Position numbers and translations under genes: made by a program. Below, piece after piece: positions 35,995 to 46,180 of a DNA stretch of 64,000 nucleotides (its first letter is position 1; each line of letters starts with the position of its first letter). Source of the stretch: Bacteroidaceae bacterium (GTDB lineage Bacteria > Bacteroidota > Bacteroidia > Bacteroidales > Bacteroidaceae); the NCBI GenBank assembly GCA_024699495.1, contig JAILPK010000012.1, positions 1-64,000 of the forward strand. Direction: 5' to 3'. The notes under the pieces are model-generated. The model was given only the letters and a program-made list of their open reading frames with translations. It was not told where the DNA came from and searched no databases.

Positions 35995-37191
35995 ATGAAG
36001 AAATGTCTGACTTTGCTTGTGGGGCTGATGACGGTTGTGACAACGCTCACTGCCGCTCCTGCCGCGGTGGACTCATCCCTCGTGGTCTCACTCCTCACAT
36101 GCTCGCCTGGGCCGCAGGTCTATGAACTATACGGCCACACCGGACTGCGCGTCAGAAGCGCCAAGTCAGGCTCGGACCTGGTGTTCAACTACGGCGTTTT
36201 CGATTTCGAGGCGCCCCACTTCGCATGGCGCTTTGTGTTGGGACGAACGGACTATCTCGTAGCACCCATCCCCTACTCCTGGTTCCTTGATGAGTACAGG
36301 CAGCGCGGCTCTTCCATTACGGAGCAGGTGCTCAACCTCAAACCGCTCGAAGCTCAGAACCTCTTCAACGCCCTGCGCGAGAACTGCCGGCCCGAGAACC
36401 GCGTCTATCGCTATAATTTCCTGACAAACAACTGCACCACCAAGGTGCGCGACATAATTGAGAACAACGTCGCCGGCGCCGTCATCTACCCCATCCGCGC
36501 AGATATCGGCTCCTTCCGGACTGTCCTGCACGAGTTCACCCTAGGGCACGAGTGGGCACGCGAAGGCAATGATCTGCTGCTCGGAGCCGCGATGGATACA
36601 GCTATCACGCAGCGCGACTCCCAGTTCTCTCCCATCTATCTTATGAGAGACGCCGACAAGGCTATGATTGCCTTCCGCGGCTCTTACCGTCCGCTCGTCT
36701 CCTCCACCAGCATTCTGCTGCAGGAAGACGCCGAGGCTGCTGCGGCCTACGCTGCAGACAAGCCTTCGTTCCCGATCTCGCCTCTCGCCCTGAGCATCAT
36801 CCTCGCCATCGCCGCAGTGGTCATGGCCATTTGGGAACAGATGAGAGGTCGCATATTTTGGCCCGCCGACATCATTCTGATGCTCTTCCAGGGCCTTGCA
36901 GGTATCGTGATTACAATTCTGGTTTGCTGGTCTGCCCACCCTGGAGTGGCCTCCAACTGGCAGTTCATCGTGCTAAATCCCTTCCCGCTGATAGCCCTGC
37001 CGTTCGTGGTGAAAGCAGATATTCGTCACACCTCGTGCGCTTACCACTATGCTGCGGCGGCCGTGCTGCTGCTCTTCTTGGCTATCGCACCGCTCATGAA
37101 CCAGCATTTCAGTCTCCTTATCTACCCCATCGCATTCGTGATGCTTACGCGAGCCGTAAGCCATCTGAACTTATACCGCAAACACAAATGA
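35995..37191 (+). CDS. lnb: candidate lipoprotein N-acyltransferase Lnb (DUF4105)
   Basis: A 398-residue protein: signal MKKCLTLLVGLMTVVTTLTA, a periplasmic DUF4105 domain to about residue 230, then five membrane helices (for example LALSIILAIAAVVMAIW and IILMLFQGLAGIVITILVCW). The conserved His is in YGHTGLRVR and the Cys in FLTNNCTTKVRD, a papain/NlpC-like Cys-His pair. DUF4105 proteins with this C-terminal membrane domain were reported as Lnb, which N-acylates lipoproteins in Bacteroides in place of Lnt; I rely on memory for that. Its stop overlaps the next start (ATGA). Confidence 0.72.
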   Translation: MKKCLTLLVGLMTVVTTLTAAPAAVDSSLVVSLLTCSPGPQVYELYGHTGLRVRSAKSGSDLVFNYGVFDFEAPHFAWRFVLGRTDYLVAPIPYSWFLDEYRQRGSSITEQVLNLKPLEAQNLFNALRENCRPENRVYRYNFLTNNCTTKVRDIIENNVAGAVIYPIRADIGSFRTVLHEFTLGHEWAREGNDLLLGAAMDTAITQRDSQFSPIYLMRDADKAMIAFRGSYRPLVSSTSILLQEDAEAAAAYAADKPSFPISPLALSIILAIAAVVMAIWEQMRGRIFWPADIILMLFQGLAGIVITILVCWSAHPGVASNWQFIVLNPFPLIALPFVVKADIRHTSCAYHYAAAAVLLLFLAIAPLMNQHFSLLIYPIAFVMLTRAVSHLNLYRKHK

Positions 37192-38777
37192 ACAAGCCGC
37201 GATTCCTTACCTCATTCCTCTGCCTTATGGCTCTGATGAGCGTCGATGCACAGACACCGGCGGTTCCGCGTCTTGTCGTGAATATTCTCGTTGATCAGCT
37301 TCGCACTGACTATCTGGAGGCCTTCGCCCCCCTCTACGGCGAGGACGGACTGAAGCGCCTGCTGGCTGAAGCACGCTACTACACCGATGCCTCTACGGCT
37401 TTCCGCAAACCGGACCGCGCCTCGGCTGCGGCCTCGCTTGCTACCGGCACAGTGCCCTACGACAACGGCATAACGGGTCTGACATGGCTCAGCCGCAAGA
37501 CTCTCCAGCCCGTGTTCTGCGTTGACGATGCCCGTTTCAGCGGCATCAAGACTCAGGAGCGCACATCGCCGGCCAATATGCTAACCTCGTCACTCTCCGA
37601 CGAACTCGAACTCGCCACAGGCGGCAAATCGCTGGTTTACAGCATCTGCCCCGAGAGGGACATGGCTGTCCTGCTGGCAGGACATAACGCTGACGGCGCC
37701 TTCTGGCTGAATGACCTGACTGGCGCATGGAGCGGAACATCCTATTACGGTGACTGCCCCGGATGGGTGAGCGTATATGAGCGCGCCAACACACTCTCAT
37801 CGAGGATAAGGAAGATGCAGTGGACACCCCTCTATCAGGGGGCTGTCTCCAGTTTTCACTATTTCCACAGCGCCAGCGAGGAGCAGACTAAGATATTCAA
37901 GCATAAGTTCGAAGGGGAACGGCGCTATCGCGAGCTGAAGACCTCACCGCTCGTCAACGAGGAGGTGAACCACCTCGTAGAGCAGTGCCTCGCCAGCACC
38001 GCCATAGGGCGTGACTACGTGCCCGACATGCTGAACATAGGCTATTATGCGGGTAATTATAACCACGCAGGAGCCTCTGAGAGGCCGGCCGAGATGCAGG
38101 ATGCCTACGCCCGGTTGGACCGCTCTCTGGCAAAGCTCATAGCCTCCGTAGAGAAGTATGTGGGAGCGGGCAACACGCTCTTCGTACTCTCCTCCACTGG
38201 GTACTCTGACAGCGAGACGGCCGCCATTGACTATGCAGCCCACAGGATTCCAGCAGGCACCTTCGACATGAACAAGGCGGCAATGCTGCTCAACATGTAC
38301 CTCGGGGCCGTGTTCGGACAAGAACAATACGTAGAGGCCACACGCGACGCACAGATATTCCTCAACCACCGCATCATAGAGCAAAAAAACCTGCGCTTCG
38401 CCGACGTGCTCGCCCGCTGCGAAGAGTTTCTCGTTCAGATGAGCGGCGTGCGCGAGGTATATACCACACTGCGCCTCAAGACAGGCAACTGGGAGAAGGG
38501 GCTCGACCGCGTGCGCAACAGTTGGAATGCCACAACATGCGGCGACATCATCGTGGATGTTCATCCCGGATGGAAAATCGCCACTCAGCAATCTACAGAG
38601 ATAACCAACGGGGGAGAGCCTTACTGCTCCTACCCTCTCTTCTTCTTCGCTCCGGGCATCGGCGCCAGCAGGCTCACCGCTCCCGTCAGCACCACAGTAA
38701 TCGCACCAACTGTGGCACGCTGCCTTCGCATACGGGCTCCCAACGGCTCTGCCGACGCACCCATTATCCTTCAGTGA
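37188..38777 (+). CDS. alkaline-phosphatase-fold protein with degraded active site
   Basis: A 529-residue secreted protein (signal MNKPRFLTSFLCLMALMSVDA) of the PafA-like alkaline phosphatase/phosphodiesterase family. The first metal Asp is kept (NILVDQLRTDYL) and the fold can be followed throughout (LATGTVPYDNGITG, LAGHNADGAFWLND, YARLDRSLAKLI, ITNGGEPYCSYPLFFF). The other active-site places do not fit: the Thr nucleophile region reads FRKPDRASAAASLATG, STDYVGH is replaced by AGNYNHA, and ADHG by SSTG. It is therefore probably a non-catalytic relative. The start at 37188 overlaps the Lnb stop by 4 bp, so the two are coupled; the open frame upstream of 37188 is inside the Lnb gene. Confidence 0.8.
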   Translation: MNKPRFLTSFLCLMALMSVDAQTPAVPRLVVNILVDQLRTDYLEAFAPLYGEDGLKRLLAEARYYTDASTAFRKPDRASAAASLATGTVPYDNGITGLTWLSRKTLQPVFCVDDARFSGIKTQERTSPANMLTSSLSDELELATGGKSLVYSICPERDMAVLLAGHNADGAFWLNDLTGAWSGTSYYGDCPGWVSVYERANTLSSRIRKMQWTPLYQGAVSSFHYFHSASEEQTKIFKHKFEGERRYRELKTSPLVNEEVNHLVEQCLASTAIGRDYVPDMLNIGYYAGNYNHAGASERPAEMQDAYARLDRSLAKLIASVEKYVGAGNTLFVLSSTGYSDSETAAIDYAAHRIPAGTFDMNKAAMLLNMYLGAVFGQEQYVEATRDAQIFLNHRIIEQKNLRFADVLARCEEFLVQMSGVREVYTTLRLKTGNWEKGLDRVRNSWNATTCGDIIVDVHPGWKIATQQSTEITNGGEPYCSYPLFFFAPGIGASRLTAPVSTTVIAPTVARCLRIRAPNGSADAPIILQ

Positions 38778-38871
38778 CTCATCCGCATACGAGGACATAA
38801 AAAGATGGATTACGGGCTACCGAGACCCGATAAACACTTATTCTTAAACACTAAAACAACAAAACCCATAC

Positions 38872-42312
<3,441 letters not shown>

Positions 42313-42317
42313 AGACT

Positions 42318-43148
42318 ATGGGAAAAGCTAAATGGATAGGTGCATTCTTCGGACTTCTCTCCGGAGGTCCGCTCGCAGCACTCGCCGGATTCATCTTCGG
42401 AAGTCTGTTCGACAGCCTCGATACAAGCAGCGTTGACCCCCTATATGGGGAATATAACGGCGACGAATACGGCACCATGGGGAGCTCCTTCGGAGAAAGC
42501 ACACGTCAACCCTACGCCACTGACAGAGGCACACGCAACGGGTTCCTCTTCGCGATGCTCACACTCGCAGCTTATATCATTAAGGCCGACGGACGCATAA
42601 TGCATTCCGAAATGGAAATCATGCGCCAGTTCCTACAGCAGAACTTCGGCTCCAACGCCGTCTCCGATGGTGAAGACATACTGCGAAGACTCTTCGACAA
42701 GCAGCGAGATACGGAACAGAGACAGCCTGGGGCCTACCGCCGCACCATAGCTGACTGCTGCGCACAACTGCGCATGGTCCTGCCCGAAAGCCAACGGCTG
42801 CAGCTCCTCGCCTTCCTGGTATCCGTAGCCAAGGCCGACGGCTCACTGCACCAGTCCGAGACTTCCGTCCTGCGCGACATCACCGGTATGCTCGGACTCT
42901 CCGAAGCCGACCTCAACTCCATGATGGGACTCGGAGGCTCCTCACTCGAAGACGCATACAAAGTATTGGAAGTAAACCCCGACGCCACCGACGACGAGGT
43001 GAAACGCGCATACAAGGAACAGGTGAAACGCAACCATCCCGACCGCGTCGCCCAACTGGGCGAAGACGTGCGCCGCGCAGCCGAAGAGAAGATGAAACAA
43101 ATCAACGCAGCACGCGACATCATCTACCAGGCCAGAGGGATAAGCTGA
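42318..43148 (+). CDS. DjlA-like TerB/J-domain co-chaperone
   Basis: A 276-residue protein. The N-terminus has a Gly-rich hydrophobic segment (IGAFFGLLSGGPLAALAGFI). Residues 70-200 form a TerB-like helical domain (FLFAMLTLAAYIIKADGRIM; SVAKADGSLHQSE). The C-terminal 70 residues are a J domain with HPD in KRNHPDRVA. This layout matches DjlA, which stimulates DnaK at the membrane. The start at 42318 (MGKAKWIG) is 5 bp past secA; an upstream in-frame ATG lies inside secA. Probably cotranscribed with secA. Confidence 0.88.
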   Translation: MGKAKWIGAFFGLLSGGPLAALAGFIFGSLFDSLDTSSVDPLYGEYNGDEYGTMGSSFGESTRQPYATDRGTRNGFLFAMLTLAAYIIKADGRIMHSEMEIMRQFLQQNFGSNAVSDGEDILRRLFDKQRDTEQRQPGAYRRTIADCCAQLRMVLPESQRLQLLAFLVSVAKADGSLHQSETSVLRDITGMLGLSEADLNSMMGLGGSSLEDAYKVLEVNPDATDDEVKRAYKEQVKRNHPDRVAQLGEDVRRAAEEKMKQINAARDIIYQARGIS

Positions 43149-43183
43149 CGGCTTCTAGTCTAAAAAACCTCACCACAAAAACC

Positions 43184-43222
43184 ACTCTCACCCCCTCCTT
43201 CCCAAAGGGGGAGAAAGGGGGT
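43184..43222. repeat. GC-rich REP-like palindrome
   Basis: CTCACCCCCTCCTTCCCAAA followed by GGGGGAGAAAGGGGG: pyrimidine-rich left part and purine-rich right part can fold back. The sequence resembles intergenic palindromes of the type found in many bacterial genomes. Related ones lie at 45351-45393 and 46680-46710. Confidence 0.6.
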
Positions 43223-43418
43223 AGATAGGGCAAGTGGCTTGAATATCTCTGAAGGCTAAATCCTAATATCTGAGGCTTCAGCCGGAGGCATTTTTATAAG
43301 GGTTAAGGTTAGCGTTAATCGCTCGGTCTTCGGACCTTTTAGACTTTAGCTTATAAAGTAGCTAAGGCTCCTCTGAGTCTCATACCTCCTACTTAGGCAA
43401 GGCCACCGGGAAGGTGGC

Positions 43419-43556
43419 CTTGCCATTTGTATAGAAGCCTTGGCCTTTTACTCAGAGGTCTGGCCATTTGTTCAGAGCTGCAGAATTTCCGAAAAAGCGC
43501 TAACGCTTATTGTTTCTGAAGGCTACCATCAGCTGCTGCTCGTAAGATCATCGCTC
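43419..43556 (-). repeat. copy A of a dispersed structured element with 19-20-bp tail repeats
   Basis: Read on the minus strand, it has GAGCGATGATCTTACGAGCA, GCAGCTGATGG, a hairpin AAGCG-TTAG-CGCTTTTT, then CTCTGAACAAATGGCC and two more degenerate 20-bp units. The order and sequence match 50602-50810 on the plus strand. It carries no open frame. Confidence 0.7.
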
Positions 43557-43729
43557 TTAATCCGACCCCAGATCCTCAGCCGCCACAGTAAGCTATAAGT
43601 TGTAAGCGCGGCCGTGGACGCGGGTGTCAACTTGGTCGCCCGCGGCCTCTAACCCACCGGACTTCCCCCTTCGGTGAGCGGTGAGGGAGTTTCGGGCGAG
43701 CTTCCCTCTCCCCTCCCTTCTCACGCAAC

Positions 43730-43797
43730 CAAATACATCGAGGTGCATTACCAAATACACCTCGATGTATTTGTGAATACACCTTGATGTATTCGTT
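43730..43797 (+). repeat. second GATGTA 22-bp array, with one inverted unit
   Basis: Two direct 22-bp units at 43754 and 43776 (AATACACCTCGATGTATT and AATACACCTTGATGTATT) and one inverted unit at 43730-43751 (AATACATCGAGGTGCATT). Same unit as the array at 5993-6080. Each direct unit contains ATACA-n6-TGTAT. Confidence 0.85.
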
Positions 43798-43810
43798 TGT
43801 ATCCCTGCAT

Positions 43811-44230
43811 CTATTTTCTGGCCTCTAATCGTCGGATCACTTCCGCTACTTTATTGCGGCGAAAATGCCAGTCGGAAAATGTCAGAACTGCTTCGGTTGT
43901 GAGCAGATGGGTGTCTATTCGCTGCTGGATTATTGAGAATATTCCGTCCACATTGTTTGTTGTCAGGCCTATACCTTCCTCTTTCACCATCGTGATAAAA
44001 AGATGCGGAACGCACTCAATCTGTATTTTCATGCGTTCCCGCTCACGTTCCACCCTGTCTGCGCTCTTCTGTCCACACATTCGTCTCTGCCGCTGCTTCT
44101 CTACAGATATCTCCTGCGCCACAGAGCCACCTCTGCCATAACTGCTTTTCTTACCTACTGATTCAATGCCTTTTAACTTCTCTGATAAGTACCTGTTTTC
44201 AAGCGGATGCCAAACTGCCCCAAATAACAA
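43811..44230 (-). CDS. hypothetical protein, possibly the remains of a longer gene
   Basis: A 139-codon frame bounded upstream by a stop and with only a TTG for a start; in-frame ATGs come later at 44080 and 44032. The N-terminal part is very basic (EKQRQRRMCGQKSADRVERE), the C-terminal part has a plausible domain (IECVPHLFITMVKEEGIG, LTTNNVDGIFSIIQQRI, FSDWHFRRNKVAEVIRRL). I do not recognise the family. The weak start and repeat-rich surroundings suggest a truncated or foreign gene. Confidence 0.45.
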   Translation of the reverse strand: MLFGAVWHPLENRYLSEKLKGIESVGKKSSYGRGGSVAQEISVEKQRQRRMCGQKSADRVERERERMKIQIECVPHLFITMVKEEGIGLTTNNVDGIFSIIQQRIDTHLLTTEAVLTFSDWHFRRNKVAEVIRRLEARK

Positions 44231-44393
44231 AAAGCCAAACGATCCTCAGGCGCCCCTTCAGCCGGGACATTGACAGACATCAACATGCATGGCAATGTCC
44301 CTGTCACTTTAAGATCCTCCACCAGAAGATGATCAAATTCATGTTCTAAATGAAATAATCCGTATTAAATGAAAAATTTTCAGGAAAAAGTTG

Positions 44394-44401
44394 TAACTTT
44401 G
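44394..44401 (+). promoter_or_regulatory. -7 box upstream of the EcsC-family gene
   Basis: TAACTTTG, 254 bp before the ATG at 44655; no TTTG at the -33 position. The gap 44231-44654 also holds the short coding remnant at 44470-44595 and otherwise nothing I recognise. Confidence 0.45.
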
Positions 44402-44469
44402 GGCCATGTTTTGCTTAAAAGGGCACATATATACAATAATAATATAACTACCTGCACAATTAACACTAA

Positions 44470-44595
44470 ACCATCATCATTATACCTTTATTCAGAATCA
44501 TAGTAAAAAGTAGAGTCCACACCAACGGCGGACAAATTGTCGCCGATGCCTTCATGCGCATCTACGGCGTGGACATCAAAAAGGCAGGAGCATAG
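44470..44595 (+). pseudogene. coding remnant of about 41 codons without a start
   Basis: After a stop at 44467 the frame reads IIPLFRIIVKSRV, HTNGGQIVADAFMRIYG and VDIKKAGA, then TAG. The amino-acid make-up is protein-like and different from its AT-rich surroundings, but there is no ATG, GTG or TTG at its beginning. It may be the 3' end of a gene whose front was deleted, or a small protein using a rare start. Family unknown. Confidence 0.4.
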
Positions 44596-44654
44596 AACGG
44601 AGTATATTTAAAAATTGAACGAATAGGATAAATAATAGAATTGGGAATGTTGTT

Positions 44655-45299
44655 ATGGAGTTAAATCAGTCTATTGTTTCTAAAGCATTATCTACTGCTT
44701 ACGATAAAGCAATTAATGGGTTTGAAGTACAAGGGATTAAAGTCCTTGATTCTGCATACGATTTAGCCAAAGATTACATAAATGATAGTAAGACATTGGA
44801 GGCGAATGTTACATCATTAATCAATTGGCAATGCGGTAAATCTGCCATAAGTGGATTCGTTACAAACCTAGGAGGACTACCCGCTATGGCTGTAGGTTTG
44901 CCTGCTAATCTCACAAGTGTTCTTTATATCCAACTTCGGATGGTAGCTGCGATTGCTTTGATGGCTGGATTCAATCCGAAGAGTGACCAAGTTCAAACTT
45001 TAGCATATGCATGTCTTACAGGAAGTTCTATTGGTAATATTATCAAGAATGCAGGTATTAAAATTGGTGAGAAAGTTGCAGTCAATTATATTAAGAAATC
45101 TTTAACTCGAGAAGTTATAAATAAAATAAATTCTGCCGTGTCTTTTAGGCTTCTTACAAAATTTGGTGAAAAAGGAATCATTAATGCTGGTAAATTCGTC
45201 CCATTTGTAGGAGGGGGTATAGGTGGTGCCTTTGATGCCGCCTCTACAAAGGCTATTGGCAATGTCGCTAAAAACCTTTTTGTCAACAATAAAGTCTAA
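44655..45299 (+). CDS. EcsC-family protein
   Basis: A 214-residue protein of the EcsC family: residues 70-110 read GFVTNLGGLPAMAVGLPANL and VLYIQLRMVAAIALMAGFNP, the family's hydrophobic core, and the end has a Gly-rich hydrophobic segment (KFVPFVGGGIGGAFDAAS). EcsC was named after a gene of the ABC exporter operon in Bacillus, but its biochemical role is unknown; some relatives occur in mobile or defence contexts. Its codons end mostly in A or T, unlike flanking genes, which points to recent transfer. No partner gene is adjacent. Confidence 0.82.
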   Translation: MELNQSIVSKALSTAYDKAINGFEVQGIKVLDSAYDLAKDYINDSKTLEANVTSLINWQCGKSAISGFVTNLGGLPAMAVGLPANLTSVLYIQLRMVAAIALMAGFNPKSDQVQTLAYACLTGSSIGNIIKNAGIKIGEKVAVNYIKKSLTREVINKINSAVSFRLLTKFGEKGIINAGKFVPFVGGGIGGAFDAASTKAIGNVAKNLFVNNKV

Positions 45300-45350
45300 A
45301 TATTATAGATTTTTATTCATGCAAACGCTAATCCTTGAATCCTCTACAAC

Positions 45351-45393
45351 GGCCCCTCTCACCACTCTCCATGGTGAGGGCCGGGGTGAGGTT
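45351..45393. repeat. GC-rich REP-like palindrome
   Basis: GGCCCCTCTCACCA-ctctcca-TGGTGAGGGCC, a 7-bp perfect inner stem (45358-45364 / 45372-45378), followed by GGGGTGAGG. Resembles the palindrome at 43184-43222. Confidence 0.6.
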
Positions 45394-45462
45394 CTAAAAT
45401 ATATACCAAGCCTGGCCGAAGTAAGTTGTATTTTGTTGGTTGAATCATAAATAAATGAATGG

Positions 45463-46131
45463 ATGGATTTGAAAATTATAGTTGGAGAAGATATAAGGGA
45501 GCGATGCAGCGAGTTCGTGGGATGCGCCGTAGCAGCAGACATCAGGAATACTGAGACAAACGCTGAATTGTGGCAAGAGATAGAGGCTTTTATCGTTGAC
45601 TACCGTAAGAAATACACTATCGATTCCATAAAGGAGATGCCTTCGATAGAGGCTACAAGGACGGCTTACCGCCGTTGCGGAAAGGACCCCTCACGTTATC
45701 GTCCGAGCGGGGAGGCTCTAGTGCGACGCACCCTGCAGGGGAAGGAGCTCTATCGAGTGAGCACCGTGGTGGATCTGATCAACCTTGCTTCCATAGCATT
45801 CGGGTATAGCATAGGGGGCTTCGATGCCGACCGTATTCAGGGCGATACACTCACGCTCGGCATCGGGCGGGAGGGAGAACCGTATGAGGGGATTGGGCGC
45901 GGTATGCTTAACATCGCGGGGTTGCCCGTTTACCGCGACGCGGCGGGGGGCATAGGGACTCCCACGAGCGACCACGAGCGCACCAAGCTGTCTCTCAACA
46001 GCCGCCACCTCCTGGCTATAGTAAACGGGTATGACGGTAACTGGACTAACACACTCGCCTGCGCCAACTTTATAAAGGACCTGCTCATCAAATACGCTGG
46101 GAGCAAAGAGACGGAAGTGAGTAGGTTTTGA
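45463..46131 (+). CDS. B3/4 tRNA-binding-domain protein
   Basis: A 222-residue protein that is almost wholly a B3/4 domain as found in the beta chain of phenylalanyl-tRNA synthetase. Signs are IEATRTAYRRCGKDPSRYRP, SGEALVRRTLQG, VVDLINLASIAFGYSIGGFD and the late SDHERTKLSLNSRHLLAIVN. Stand-alone members of this family occur in many bacteria and may edit or bind mis-charged amino acids or tRNA; the function is not settled. The gene is 70 bp from the convergent helicase gene. Confidence 0.85.
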   Translation: MDLKIIVGEDIRERCSEFVGCAVAADIRNTETNAELWQEIEAFIVDYRKKYTIDSIKEMPSIEATRTAYRRCGKDPSRYRPSGEALVRRTLQGKELYRVSTVVDLINLASIAFGYSIGGFDADRIQGDTLTLGIGREGEPYEGIGRGMLNIAGLPVYRDAAGGIGTPTSDHERTKLSLNSRHLLAIVNGYDGNWTNTLACANFIKDLLIKYAGSKETEVSRF

Positions 46132-46180
46132 AGTTGAAGCCAATGCAACGATGCAATTATAAAACGATAAACTATAAACT

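Larger units (their letters stand above)
43149..43810 (+). other. gene-free stretch with several repeat families
   Basis: 660 bp with no credible gene. It holds a GC-rich REP-like palindrome (43184-43222), a hairpin AAGGCCACC-gggaa-GGTGGCCTT (43399-43421), one copy of the dispersed structured element on the minus strand (43419-43556) and the second GATGTA array (43730-43797). It borders the AT-rich accessory stretch to the right. Confidence 0.7.

Noticed and set aside
36831-37187. N-terminal extension of the phosphatase-like protein
   Set aside because: The frame is open upstream of 37188 but lies inside the Lnb gene and codes for an unlikely peptide; the signal peptide at 37188 and the ATGA overlap define the real start.
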